From assembly GCA_023411375.1 (NCBI GenBank), contig JAEYOW010000046.1, positions 1 through 64,000 on the forward strand: a stretch of 64,000 nucleotides of DNA. The letters run 5' to 3'. Source of the stretch: Bacillota bacterium. GTDB taxonomy: Bacteria; Bacillota; Clostridia; Christensenellales; Aristaeellaceae. The notes beneath the pieces are model-generated. The model saw only the letters and a list, made by a program, of their open reading frames with translations, had not been told where the DNA came from and ran no database searches. Position 1 is the stretch's first letter. Every line of letters begins with the position of its first letter. A program made the position numbers and the translations under genes. Below are positions 8,224 to 16,111 of the stretch, one piece after another.

Positions 8224-8865
8224 TTGAAGGAAGAATTGAAACGCCTTGTGGACGAACACCCTGAGCTTGCCAATAAGGCCAGGGCAATTGCCGAATGCTA
8301 TGCGGCGATGCTTTCGTGCTTTCAAAACGGAGGCAAGCTGATGCTGTGCGGCAACGGCGGCAGCGCCTGCGACTGCGAGCATATCGCGGGCGAGCTGATG
8401 AAGGGCTTTTTACTGAAGCGGCCCCTGCTTGACGGGGAACGTGAGGCGCTTGCACGCGCCGGGGACGACGGAATGCTGGCCAATGTGCTTCAGCGCGCGG
8501 TGCCGGTGCTTGTGTTGAGCGGCCTGAGCGGCCTGAGCACGGCCTTTTTGAATGATGTGGAGCCGCAGGCCGTATTCGCCCAGCAGGCGTATGCCTATGC
8601 GCGCCCCGGAGACGTGCTGATGGGCATTTCGACCTCGGGCAATTCCAAAAACGTGATCCAGGCCATGATTGCCGCCAAGGCTAGAGGCGCGAAGATTATC
8701 GCGCTGACCGGCGAGGGCGGCGGAAAAATGGCGGGCTTGTGCGATGTGCTGGTGGATGTTCCGCAAAAGGAAACCTATCGGGTTCAGGAACTGCACCTGC
8801 CCGTCTACCACGCGCTTTGCGCCGCGCTTGAAAGCGAGCTTTACGGAAAGGATGAGCGGGCGTGA
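8224..8865 (+). CDS. SIS-domain phosphosugar isomerase, GmhA/DiaA-like
   Basis: 213 residues from TTG 8224, with AGAGGATG about eight bases upstream. The SIS fold signature is clear: LMLCGNGGSACDCEHIAGELMKGF near residue 40, and GISTSGNSKNVIQAMIAAKARGAKIIALTGEGGGKMA near residue 140. This resembles sedoheptulose-7-phosphate isomerase GmhA and the related DiaA proteins. The stretch around residues 60-100 is longer than in classical GmhA. Its stop overlaps the start of the ROK-family kinase by four bases (GTGA), so a kinase/isomerase pair acting on one sugar phosphate is likely. Because no heptose pathway genes are near, an isomerase in the catabolic locus is more likely than ADP-heptose synthesis. 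Confidence 0.75.
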   Translation: MKEELKRLVDEHPELANKARAIAECYAAMLSCFQNGGKLMLCGNGGSACDCEHIAGELMKGFLLKRPLLDGEREALARAGDDGMLANVLQRAVPVLVLSGLSGLSTAFLNDVEPQAVFAQQAYAYARPGDVLMGISTSGNSKNVIQAMIAAKARGAKIIALTGEGGGKMAGLCDVLVDVPQKETYRVQELHLPVYHALCAALESELYGKDERA

Positions 8866-9842
8866 GCTTTTACGCGGGGCTTGATATCGGCGGTACCAAA
8901 TGCGCGGTTGTACTGGGACAAAAGACCGGCGGGGAAATTGAGGTGTTGGACAGGCAGGCGTTTGCCACCAGGGACTATTCCGGGCCGGAAGGAGCGCTGG
9001 AAAAGTGCTTTGCGCTGCTGGACGGACAGCTTGAAAGGCACGGCGTAAGCCGGGAGGCGCTTCAGGGAATCGGCGTAAGCTGCGGCGGACCGCTGGACAG
9101 CGTCAGGGGACTGATTTTATCGCCGCCCAACCTGATTGGATGGGACAATGTGCCCGTCGTAAAAATGCTTGAAAAGCGCTTTGGCAGGCCCGCGTTTTTG
9201 CAAAACGACGCAAACGCCTGCGCGCTCGCTGAATGGCGCTACGGCGCGGGACGCGGCACAAAAAATATGATTTTTATTACCTTTGGCACCGGCTGTGGCT
9301 CCGGGCTGATTCTGGACGGCCGCCTGTATGCCGGCACCACGGATATGGCGGGCGAATGCGGACATATGCGCATCGCGTCCTTTGGGCCGGTCGGTTACGG
9401 CAAGGCGGGTTCCATGGAGGGGTTCTGCTCCGGCAGCGGCATCGCGCAGCTTGGGCAGACGCTCGCGTTGGAGCAATTGCAGCAGGGGAAGCAGACGGGC
9501 TATTGCGCCAGCGCGGAGGAGCTTTCCTCGGTTACGGCGCTTTCGGTCGCGCAGGCGGCGCACGCGGGCGATGAAACGGCGCTGGAGGTATACCGTTTGG
9601 CCGGCAGCCGGCTTGGGTTGGGTTTGTCGCTGATGATCGACCTGCTGAACCCGCAGGCGATTGTAATTGGCAGCATCTTTGTGCGTTGCCGCGACCTGCT
9701 GCTTGAAACCATGAACCAGGCGCTGGAGCGGGAATGCCTGCCGCACAGCCTCAAAGCCTGCGCCGTATTGCCCGCGCAGCTTGGGGAACGGCTGGGAGAT
9801 ATCGCGGCGCTTACGGTCGCGGAAGGGCCGGGTCAGGCGTGA
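8862..9842 (+). CDS. ROK-family sugar kinase-like protein
   Basis: 326 residues, GTG 8862, translationally coupled to the SIS gene. It has the ROK/ASKHA elements: phosphate-1 loop DIGGTKCAVVLG at residues 8-19, GIGVSCGGPLD, QNDANACALAEW, then ITFGTGCGSGLILDGRLYAG and EGECGHM-type sequence (MAGECGHMRI). The usual ROK zinc motif CxCGxxGC after that point is absent: the region reads SFGPVGYGKAGSMEGFCSGSG, as in the fructokinase- or BadF-like branches that have lost zinc. No N-terminal DNA-binding domain is present, so it is a kinase and not a repressor. The phosphorylated sugar is unknown; a partnership with the SIS isomerase is inferred. Confidence 0.8.
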   Translation: MSFYAGLDIGGTKCAVVLGQKTGGEIEVLDRQAFATRDYSGPEGALEKCFALLDGQLERHGVSREALQGIGVSCGGPLDSVRGLILSPPNLIGWDNVPVVKMLEKRFGRPAFLQNDANACALAEWRYGAGRGTKNMIFITFGTGCGSGLILDGRLYAGTTDMAGECGHMRIASFGPVGYGKAGSMEGFCSGSGIAQLGQTLALEQLQQGKQTGYCASAEELSSVTALSVAQAAHAGDETALEVYRLAGSRLGLGLSLMIDLLNPQAIVIGSIFVRCRDLLLETMNQALERECLPHSLKACAVLPAQLGERLGDIAALTVAEGPGQA

Positions 9843-9889
9843 CGGATTGCGCGCCAGCCGCAAAAAAAACGATGGAAGGAGTTGCGAAT

Positions 9890-10489
9890 ATGGAAAAGAC
9901 CGTGCTGCTTGTGCTGCTGGACCAGTACGCGGATTGGGAGGCCGCCTATGTGGCTTCGGGCATCCTTGCGCTGGGGCAGGGGCGGTTCTGCGTTAAAACC
10001 GTATCCGCAGCGAGGGAAAGCATCCGCTCGCTGGGCGGGCTGACCACCCTTCCGGATTACGACGCGCCGTCGGCGCCCGCGGATTTTGCGGGCCTGTTGT
10101 TGATTGGGGGAACGTCGTGGAAAAGCGCGGCGGCGCAATGTGTTAAGCCGCTGGTTGAGAGCGCGTTGCAAAACGGCAGGGTACTGGGCGGAATTTGCGC
10201 GGCGTCGGCCTATCTGGGCGAGCTTGGCGTGCTGAACCATGTGCGGCATACCAGCAACGACCTGGAGGATTTGAAGCAACGGGCCGGGGCCGCGTATACC
10301 GGGGAGGCGAATTATCTCCGGCGGCAGGCGGTGCGGGACGGCGGGATTGTGACTGCCAACGGCACGGCGGCGTTGGAATTTGCCAGGGAAGCTTTGCTGG
10401 CGCTGGAGGCCGCGCCTGAAAGCAAAATTGATGAGTGGTACAATTTCCACAAGCTCGGGTGTTACGAAGCGGTTATGCCGCTGATGTAA
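9890..10489 (+). CDS. DJ-1/PfpI-family protein
   Basis: 199 residues from ATG 9890, ten bases after GGAAGGA; upstream in-frame starts overlap the kinase gene. The type 1 glutamine-amidotransferase-like fold is shown by VLLVLLDQYADWEAAYVASG (the Glu near residue 17 is the usual partner of the nucleophile), GLLLIGGTSW, and the nucleophile elbow GGICAASAYLGELGVL with its Cys near residue 104. The end has IVTANGTAALEFAREALLAL. Family members act as glyoxalase/deglycase, chaperone or amidase-like proteins. Here it closes the carbohydrate operon and may detoxify reactive carbonyls formed by uronate breakdown (inference). Confidence 0.8.
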   Translation: MEKTVLLVLLDQYADWEAAYVASGILALGQGRFCVKTVSAARESIRSLGGLTTLPDYDAPSAPADFAGLLLIGGTSWKSAAAQCVKPLVESALQNGRVLGGICAASAYLGELGVLNHVRHTSNDLEDLKQRAGAAYTGEANYLRRQAVRDGGIVTANGTAALEFAREALLALEAAPESKIDEWYNFHKLGCYEAVMPLM

Positions 10490-10517
10490 GGAAAAGGATA
10501 TTGGGGCAATGCGTCAT

Positions 10518-10567
10518 CCAAACGCGGAACTCCCGGGTGTGAAATCCCTTGGGAGTTCCGCGTTTGG
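10518..10567 (+). terminator. Long inverted repeat ending the catabolic locus
   Basis: The arms 10518-10534 and 10551-10567 are perfect 17-base reverse complements (arm CCAAACGCGGAACTCCC) around a 16-base loop. It lies 29 bases after the DJ-1 stop. There is no T-run after it, so it may stop transcription inefficiently, act by stabilising the upstream mRNA, or be a binding site. Nothing else is evident in the rest of the 269-base gap apart from the promoter noted separately. Confidence 0.5.
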
Positions 10568-10700
10568 CCGTACAAATCATGGTCGAGGCCGAAGCCCCAT
10601 CCTCTGCCGCCTCTTTTATGTGACTTCGTCACGGCAAACCCCGCTGCAATCCGGTATACTCAACCTGCCGCCCGGAGAGGGATACCGCCGGGCGCAAACG

Positions 10701-10709
10701 TGGTATAAT
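10701..10709 (+). promoter_or_regulatory. Extended -10 promoter for the CoA-disulfide-reductase-like gene
   Basis: TGGTATAAT is a perfect -10 hexamer (10704-10709) with the TG extension. No good -35 hexamer is seen 17 bases upstream, which is tolerated with an extended -10. Transcription would start near 10716, about 43 bases before ATG 10759. Confidence 0.6.
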
Positions 10710-10758
10710 ACCGCTATGGGTATAGCCGTAAAAACGAAAGGGTCGGAGGGATTGAAGG

Positions 10759-12414
10759 ATGAAGGTTGTCATCATCGGCGGCGTTGCGGGCGGGGCAAGC
10801 TGCGCGGCCAGGTTGCGCAGGCAGGATGAACATGCGGAGATTGTATTGCTGGAGCGGGGGGAATATATCTCCTACGCAAACTGCGGACTGCCCTACCATG
10901 TGAGCGACGTCATCCCATCCAAACGGGCGCTGCTGTTGCAGTCGCCCGATGTGATGCGCGCGCGCTTCAACATCGACGTGCGGGTGAATAACGAGGCTGT
11001 GGCGATCGACCGGGCGCGCAAGACGGTTCGGGTCCGGCGGGGGGACGGCGGCGGGCCGTATGAGGAAAGCTACGACACGCTGGTGATCGCTACGGGTTCC
11101 TCGCCCGTGAGGCCGCCGATTCCAGGCATCGACTCCCCGCGCGTGATGACCCTGTGGACTGTGGACGACGCGGAGCGCATGCGTGCGCTGGCGCTGTCCA
11201 AAAACCTGAGCGCCGCCGCAGTGGTGGGCGGAGGGTTCATCGGGCTGGAAATGGCGGAAAACCTACGGCTTGCCGGATTGGAGGTAACGCTGGTCGAGGC
11301 GCTCCAACAGGTGATGCCGCCGCTGGATGTTGAGATGGCGCTTCCACTTCACGCCCATCTTAGGCAAAACGGCGTAAAGCTACGCCTTGGCGACGGTGTG
11401 GAGGCGTTTGAGGAAACCGGGAACGGTGTAAACGTCAAGCTGAAAAGCGGGAAGACGGTGGCGGCGGAAATGGTGGTGCTCGCCATCGGCGTGCGCCCCA
11501 ACGGCGCGCTCGCGAAGGAAGCCGGGCTGGAGCTTAACGCGCGCGGCGGCGTGATTGTGGATGAGTTTTTGCGTACGTCGGACCCGTCCATTTACGCGGT
11601 AGGCGACGTGATTGAGGTAAACGAGCCGGTGCTCGGCGGTAAAACCATGATCCCCCTGGCCGGCCCGGCCAACCGGCAGGGGCGCATCGCGGCGGACAAC
11701 ATTTCGGGCGGCGAAGAAACCTATTCCGGCACGCAGGGCACGTCGGTCGCCAAGGTATTCGGCCTGACGGCCGCGAGCACGGGCGTAAACGAAAAGACGC
11801 TCGCCGCCCGCGGTATGGCGTCCGGCAGGGACTACGGGCGCGTGATCATTGTGCAAAACCATCACGCGGCGTATTATCCCGGAGCGGAGCCAATGGTGCT
11901 GAAGCTGCTGTTTGCCAAGGACGGCTCGCGTATTCTGGGCGCGCAGATCGTGGGCGCGGAAGGCGTGGATAAGCGGATCGACGTAATCGCGACGGCCATG
12001 CGCCTGGGCGCGCCCGTTACGGCGCTGAAGGACCTGGAGCTTGCATACGCGCCGCCGTACGGCTCGGCCAAGGACGCGGTGAATATGCTTGGCTTCGCGG
12101 CCGCGAATGTGCTGGAGGGCAAGGTGGCCTTTGCCGGTTGGGACGCGCTGGAAAAAGACCCGGACGCGCTGGCGCTGGATATCCGCGAGGCGGGGGAGGT
12201 TTCGGCTTTTGCCATCCCCGGCGCGAAGCACATCCCCATGGGACAGCTTCGAGCGCGGCTGAACGAGCTGCCGCGCGACCGGGAGCTGATCGTATTCTGC
12301 GGCGTGGGCGTTCGAGCCAATACCGCCGCCCGCCTGCTTTCGCAGCACGGATTCAGCCGCGTATCCATCTATCCGGGCGGGATGTATTTTTACCGCCGGA
12401 CGCATGAGGCCTGA
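10759..12414 (+). CDS. CoA-disulfide reductase-like flavoprotein with rhodanese domain
   Basis: 551 residues, ATG 10759 with GGAGGG upstream. The N-terminal FAD motif GGVAGGASCAARLRR is followed by YANCGLPYH, whose Cys is the single redox cysteine of CoA-disulfide/NADH-peroxidase-like enzymes. A second nucleotide site VVGGGFIGLEMAENL binds NAD(P)H, and IYAVGDVIEV is the late FAD motif. The dimerisation domain runs to about residue 445. The last 100 residues form a rhodanese domain with an active loop FCGVGVRANTAARLL. CoADR-RHD fusions reduce CoA disulfides, CoA persulfide or polysulfide in anaerobes. The gene has its own promoter and is followed by a hairpin, so it is probably monocistronic. 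Confidence 0.85.
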   Translation: MKVVIIGGVAGGASCAARLRRQDEHAEIVLLERGEYISYANCGLPYHVSDVIPSKRALLLQSPDVMRARFNIDVRVNNEAVAIDRARKTVRVRRGDGGGPYEESYDTLVIATGSSPVRPPIPGIDSPRVMTLWTVDDAERMRALALSKNLSAAAVVGGGFIGLEMAENLRLAGLEVTLVEALQQVMPPLDVEMALPLHAHLRQNGVKLRLGDGVEAFEETGNGVNVKLKSGKTVAAEMVVLAIGVRPNGALAKEAGLELNARGGVIVDEFLRTSDPSIYAVGDVIEVNEPVLGGKTMIPLAGPANRQGRIAADNISGGEETYSGTQGTSVAKVFGLTAASTGVNEKTLAARGMASGRDYGRVIIVQNHHAAYYPGAEPMVLKLLFAKDGSRILGAQIVGAEGVDKRIDVIATAMRLGAPVTALKDLELAYAPPYGSAKDAVNMLGFAAANVLEGKVAFAGWDALEKDPDALALDIREAGEVSAFAIPGAKHIPMGQLRARLNELPRDRELIVFCGVGVRANTAARLLSQHGFSRVSIYPGGMYFYRRTHEA

Positions 12415-12437
12415 CGGCCCGTACCGCGCATAGAACC

Positions 12438-12478
12438 GCCGGCCGGAATGGCCGCCTTTTCGCGGCTTTCCGGCCGGC
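12438..12478 (+). terminator. Hairpin after the CoA-disulfide-reductase-like gene
   Basis: An 11-bp outer stem (12438-12448 with 12468-12478, arm GCCGGCCGGAA) encloses a second small stem GCCGC/GCGGC. Only a short T-rich tail follows. It ends the upstream gene before the promoter of the two-component system. Confidence 0.55.
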
Positions 12479-12507
12479 AGGTTTATCATGTTCCTCCCGA
12501 CGCAATA

Positions 12508-12516
12508 TGGTATAAT
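12508..12516 (+). promoter_or_regulatory. Extended -10 promoter for the two-component system
   Basis: TGGTATAAT, with the -10 hexamer at 12511-12516, is the same extended -10 as at 10701. No recognisable -35 was found. The predicted start lies about 25 bases before ATG 12547. Confidence 0.55.
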
Positions 12517-12546
12517 AAGACGGTAGCTTTAAGGGAGGCGGGCCGG

Positions 12547-13221
12547 ATGCGGATTTTGATTGCGGAGGACGACGGGCGCGTGGCCGGGCTGCTCAAGGGC
12601 AGGTTCAAGGCGGACGGCGTTGCGGCGGATGTGTGCCATACGGGGCTGGAGGCGGTGGCGCTTGCGCGCGCGGTTGAATACGACGTGCTGGTGATGGATA
12701 TTATGATGCCGGAGCTGGACGGGCTGGAGGCCGTGCGCCGCCTGCGCGCGGAGGGCCTTGAAACGCCGGTGATCTTTCTGACGGCGCGGGACGCCGTTGA
12801 GGACCGCGTGCTGGGACTAAACGCGGGCGCGGACGACTACCTTGTCAAGCCCTTTGCCTATGAGGAGCTGCTTGCGCGCGTGCGCGTGCTGACGCGACGT
12901 CTCCGCACCCCGGTGGGCAACGTGCTTACCGTGGCGGACCTTTCGCTGGACGCGGATACCCGCAACGTCTCGCGCGGTGGAAAAACCCTCCGTTTAACCA
13001 GCCGCGAGGTTGCCATACTGGAATACCTGATGCGCAACGCGGGGATCGTGCTCTCCCGCGACCGCATTTTGGATAACGTATGGAATATGGATTACGAGGG
13101 TGTTTCCAACATGGTGGACGTTTACATCCGCAACCTGCGCAAAAAGGTGGACGACCCCTTCCCGGTCAAGCTGATCCATACTGTGCGAGGCGTGGGATAC
13201 GTACTGCGCGAGGAGAGGTAA
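12547..13221 (+). CDS. OmpR/PhoB-family response regulator
   Basis: 224 residues from ATG 12547, preceded by AAGGGAGGCG; an upstream in-frame codon lies inside the terminator hairpin. The receiver domain has the acidic pair EDD near residue 9, the phospho-acceptor Asp near residue 51 (VLVMDIMMPELDG), the Thr in FLTARDA, and the Lys in DDYLVKPF. The C-terminal winged helix (residues 125-224) contains the LTSREVAILEYLMRNAG and VDVYIRNLRKKVD helices that contact DNA. The sensor kinase gene starts three bases later. A direct repeat upstream of the PepSY gene is a candidate target. Confidence 0.9.
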   Translation: MRILIAEDDGRVAGLLKGRFKADGVAADVCHTGLEAVALARAVEYDVLVMDIMMPELDGLEAVRRLRAEGLETPVIFLTARDAVEDRVLGLNAGADDYLVKPFAYEELLARVRVLTRRLRTPVGNVLTVADLSLDADTRNVSRGGKTLRLTSREVAILEYLMRNAGIVLSRDRILDNVWNMDYEGVSNMVDVYIRNLRKKVDDPFPVKLIHTVRGVGYVLREER

Positions 13222-13224
13222 GGC

Positions 13225-14541
13225 ATGGACATTAAGCTGAAAATGACGCTGTGGTATGCGCTGCTGGCAGTCGCGACGGCGGCGGTGATCGGTCTGGCTT
13301 TGCTTGTTGGGTCGCAGCGCATTTCCGAGCGCTATTACGAAGAAACGCTGTCGGCGGCCGCGGTTATCGCGCAAGGCGAGGTGGAATATGAGGCCGGCGA
13401 GCTGCAAATCGACGACGACATTAAGGATATACCGGATGTGCATATCTCGCTGTACACACAAAGCGGTACGCTTATCTATGGGCGGGCGCGGTTTTCACTG
13501 CCTTTTCAAGAGGGCGAGGTGCGCGTGGATACGGCGGAGGGCGCGAAATGGTATGTGCTGGATACGCTGATGCGATTTGAATGGCGCGGCGACGTGTGGC
13601 TGCGCTGCGCTAAGCGCGCGGATGCGGAGGAAGCCACCTTTGCTCCTGTGCTCAGGCTTTCGGTGATTTTGCTGCCGCTGATGATTTTGCTGACGGGCGC
13701 GGGCGGCTTTGTGATTGCCCGCAGGGCGTTTCGGCCTGTGGAAAGGATGGCGCGCACTGCGCAAGCCATCCTGAGCGGCGGCGACCTGAACCGGCGCATC
13801 GGCCTGAAAACAGGGGCGAGGGACGAGCTAACCACCCTTGCCGCCACGATTGACGGTATGCTTGCCCGGCTTGACGGAGCATTCGTCCGCGAACGGCAGT
13901 TTACCTCCGACGCGGCGCACGAGCTTCGCACGCCGCTGAACGCCGTGCGCCTGCTTTGCGAGGAGGCGCTTGCAAAGCCCGACGGGGCTGAAAAGGACGG
14001 GCTGATCGTGGAAATCATGGAGCGTACGGACTCGCTTAGCTCGCTGGTCGGACAGCTTCTGGCGCTTTCGCGCATGGACGCGGAGCGCGTGGCCCTTTGC
14101 ATGGAGGATACCGACCTGTCCCAACTGCTAAAGGAGGTTGCGGAGGAGCTTGCGCCCGTGGCGGAGGACGCGGGCATCGCGCTTGAAACGGAGATTGAGC
14201 AAGGCGTTCAGATGCGCTGCGACGCGGCGCTGATGCGGCGGCTTGCCGTCAACCTGTTAAGCAACGCCATCCGCTACGGCAAGCGCGGCGGTTATGCCCG
14301 CATGAGCCTGTGGAGGGACGCGGAAGGCGTGGCGCTATGCGCGAGCGATAACGGCGTCGGCATCCGGCCGGAGGACGTCCCGCGCATCTGGGAGCGCTTT
14401 TGGCGCGCGGACGCCGCCCGGCATTCCGGAGGAACGGGGTTGGGGCTTGCCATCGCCAGATGGATTATTGAGCGCCACGGCGGGCGGACAAGCGTGAAAA
14501 GCGCGCCCGGCGAGGGAACGGAAATTTTGGTGCGTTTTTAA
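13225..14541 (+). CDS. Sensor histidine kinase
   Basis: 438 residues, ATG 13225 with AGGAGAGG upstream. A first membrane helix (ALLAVATAAVIGLALLVG) precedes an extracytoplasmic domain of about 115 residues. The second helix (LSVILLPLMILLTGAGGFVIA) is near residue 150, then a HAMP-like linker. The phospho-acceptor His is in the H-box DAAHELRTPLNAVRLLCEEAL (near residue 233). The ATP-binding domain shows the N-box LAVNLLSNAIRYGK, the G1 box SDNGVGI and the G2 box GGTGLGLAIARWI. The signal is unknown. Cognate regulator and a PepSY exoprotein flank it, an arrangement common in Bacillota. Confidence 0.9.
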   Translation: MDIKLKMTLWYALLAVATAAVIGLALLVGSQRISERYYEETLSAAAVIAQGEVEYEAGELQIDDDIKDIPDVHISLYTQSGTLIYGRARFSLPFQEGEVRVDTAEGAKWYVLDTLMRFEWRGDVWLRCAKRADAEEATFAPVLRLSVILLPLMILLTGAGGFVIARRAFRPVERMARTAQAILSGGDLNRRIGLKTGARDELTTLAATIDGMLARLDGAFVRERQFTSDAAHELRTPLNAVRLLCEEALAKPDGAEKDGLIVEIMERTDSLSSLVGQLLALSRMDAERVALCMEDTDLSQLLKEVAEELAPVAEDAGIALETEIEQGVQMRCDAALMRRLAVNLLSNAIRYGKRGGYARMSLWRDAEGVALCASDNGVGIRPEDVPRIWERFWRADAARHSGGTGLGLAIARWIIERHGGRTSVKSAPGEGTEILVRF

Positions 14542-14548
14542 TTGCTTT

Positions 14549-14580
14549 TTTCATTTTTCTTTCATCTTGCCCGTTTATAC
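14549..14580 (+). promoter_or_regulatory. Candidate response-regulator-controlled promoter for the PepSY gene
   Basis: Two direct TTTCAT hexamers at 14549-14554 and 14560-14565 are 11 bases apart, one helical turn, as expected for a dimer of an OmpR-family regulator. They occupy the -35 region of a -10-like TTATAC at 14575-14580, which lacks a good -35. This is the layout of a class II activated promoter. The cognate regulator is encoded two genes upstream. The role is inferred. Confidence 0.5.
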
Positions 14581-14614
14581 TCTCATCATCCCAAGTATGA
14601 AAGGAGCCTTCTTC

Positions 14615-15289
14615 ATGAAGAAAGGATTTTCGTTGCTTTGTATGGTGCTGATTCTGGCGGTTACGGCCTCCGCCTTTGCCCTGACCGACGCCGAGGTGGA
14701 AACCGCCGCCCGTGCGCATGTGCCCGCCGGGGCGGCGCTGAAACGGATAGAGACGGATGAAGGAATTTACGAGGCGAGCTTTACGGTAGAGGCGACCAAT
14801 GAGAAGTATCAGGTAAAGGTTGAGCCGGATACCGGCAGGGTGATCGAGCTGGAAAGCAAGCTCAAGGGCGCGGCGGGCTCGAAAACCGCCACGCTGGACG
14901 AGACGCGGATTGCGCAGGCCGTCCGGGCCGCGTATCCCGGCGCGGAGGTGCTGCGCCACGACGAAAAGATTGACGACGGCCTGCATGAGATTGAGGTGTT
15001 CTTCCGTGCCGAGGGCCTGTACGGAACCCTTGAGCTGAACGCCGAGACGGGCGAGGTGCTGGAACGCAAGATTTACTTCGGCGATTTTCAGCAGGACGGC
15101 ATGATGACGGAGGAAGCGGCCCGCGCGGCGCTTGCTTCGCTGAAGCCAGATGCGGAAATAACGAAGCTGAAGCTTGACGCGGACGACGGCGCGTATTTCT
15201 GGAAAGGCAAGGCCGTGATGGGCGGTACGAAGTATGAGTTTTCCCTCAACGCCATGACGGGCGGGCTGGTGGAGTGGGAACGGGACTAA
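14615..15289 (+). CDS. Secreted PepSY-domain protein
   Basis: 224 residues from ATG 14615, eight bases after AAAGGAG. A signal peptide (MKKGFSLLCMVLILAVTASAFA) is followed by about two to three PepSY repeats. Each has the pattern of an alpha helix and a strand that ends in a D-x-x-TG-x-V/I-x-E block: KVEPDTGRVIELE, ELNAETGEVLERK, SLNAMTGGLVEWE. PepSY domains are thought to inhibit or modulate peptidases outside the cell, or to sense peptides. It follows a kinase/regulator pair and probably belongs to its regulon. The gene ends at a strong terminator. Confidence 0.8.
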   Translation: MKKGFSLLCMVLILAVTASAFALTDAEVETAARAHVPAGAALKRIETDEGIYEASFTVEATNEKYQVKVEPDTGRVIELESKLKGAAGSKTATLDETRIAQAVRAAYPGAEVLRHDEKIDDGLHEIEVFFRAEGLYGTLELNAETGEVLERKIYFGDFQQDGMMTEEAARAALASLKPDAEITKLKLDADDGAYFWKGKAVMGGTKYEFSLNAMTGGLVEWERD

Positions 15290-15316
15290 AAAACCGGGTT
15301 TTCCATACGGAATTTT

Positions 15317-15345
15317 GGGGCAGGCTTTACCGCCTGTCCCTTTTT
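15317..15345 (+). terminator. Rho-independent terminator after the PepSY gene
   Basis: A nine-bp stem GGGGCAGGC/GCCTGTCCC (one G-T pair) with a six-base loop is followed directly by TTTTT. Confidence 0.85.
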
Positions 15346-15443
15346 ACGCGCATAAGGCAGGCCGGAAAGGTCCGAGGTATACCAAAAATGGTTTAAACGG
15401 GGTGGAGCGCCACAGGAACAACGTATCGGGCCAATAGTATCTT

Positions 15444-15471
15444 TTGCGTGATTTTACATTTGTGTTATAAT
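15444..15471 (+). promoter_or_regulatory. Sigma-A-type promoter for the sigma-factor gene
   Basis: TTGCGT (15444-15449), a 16-base spacer and a perfect TATAAT (15466-15471). The predicted start is about 33 bases before ATG 15511. A vegetative promoter suggests that the sigma factor is not solely autoregulated. Confidence 0.65.
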
Positions 15472-15510
15472 ATGTACCTGCCAATTGATACATAAGAGGT
15501 TCTAAGTGAT

Positions 15511-16053
15511 ATGCCGGACGCAACGCCTGAAATGCGACAATGGTTTGCAGAGTTTGTCCGCGAGCATTACGCGGACGTATGCCGCCTTTGCCATGCGATT
15601 TGTATAAGCGGCGGGCTTGGAGCCGCCTACGCGGAGGACATGACGCAGGATGTGTTTTTGACCGCCCGCAGGCGGCTTGTTGTATTGTACAAGCACCCCG
15701 AGGCGAAAAAGTGGTTGTACAAAGCCGTATACCACATCGGCGACAACGCAAAGCGCCGGATGCGCAGCGGCAAAAGGCGGTACGCCTTTAGCCTGGACGA
15801 GGAAAACGCGCCGGACCTTGGCGACGGGTACGCGGAATACAAAAGGCTTGCCGCGTTGCTGGACCGGGACGAGCTGGCGGCTGCCGTCCGCAGGCTTTTG
15901 CCCAGGGACCGGCTTTTATTTGAACAGATTTACCGCATGGATATGTCTTTAAAAGAACTGGCCGGGGAGTACGGGCTATCCGACGCGGCGATACAAAAGC
16001 GGGTGCAGAGAATGCATGCGCGCGTCCGAAAAAATATTTCTGAGGAAATTTGA
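15511..16053 (+). CDS. Sigma-70-family RNA polymerase sigma factor (ECF-like)
   Basis: 180 residues, ATG 15511. The region 2 core is seen as WFAEFVREHYADVCRLCHAI...YAEDMTQDVFLTARRRL, where the AEDMTQDVFL motif is the region 2.2 polymerase-contact helix. Region 4 is LLPRDRLLFEQIYRMDMSLKELAGEYGLSDAAIQKRVQRMHARVRK with its helix-turn-helix. Only regions 2 and 4 are present, which defines the extracytoplasmic-function class. The next gene, 58 bases downstream, codes for a single-pass membrane protein of the size and position of an anti-sigma factor. Two further small genes complete the module. The stimulus and target promoters are unknown. Confidence 0.85.
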   Translation: MPDATPEMRQWFAEFVREHYADVCRLCHAICISGGLGAAYAEDMTQDVFLTARRRLVVLYKHPEAKKWLYKAVYHIGDNAKRRMRSGKRRYAFSLDEENAPDLGDGYAEYKRLAALLDRDELAAAVRRLLPRDRLLFEQIYRMDMSLKELAGEYGLSDAAIQKRVQRMHARVRKNISEEI

Positions 16054-16111
16054 AAAAAAGTGTCCGATTTTGGATTTTGGCGACATGGATATAGTGAAAG
16101 GAGCTTCCTTC

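Noticed and set aside
11380..12489. 369-codon minus-strand frame opposite the CoA-disulfide-reductase-like gene
   Set aside because: Crosses the terminator and the real gene, lacks motifs and ribosome site.
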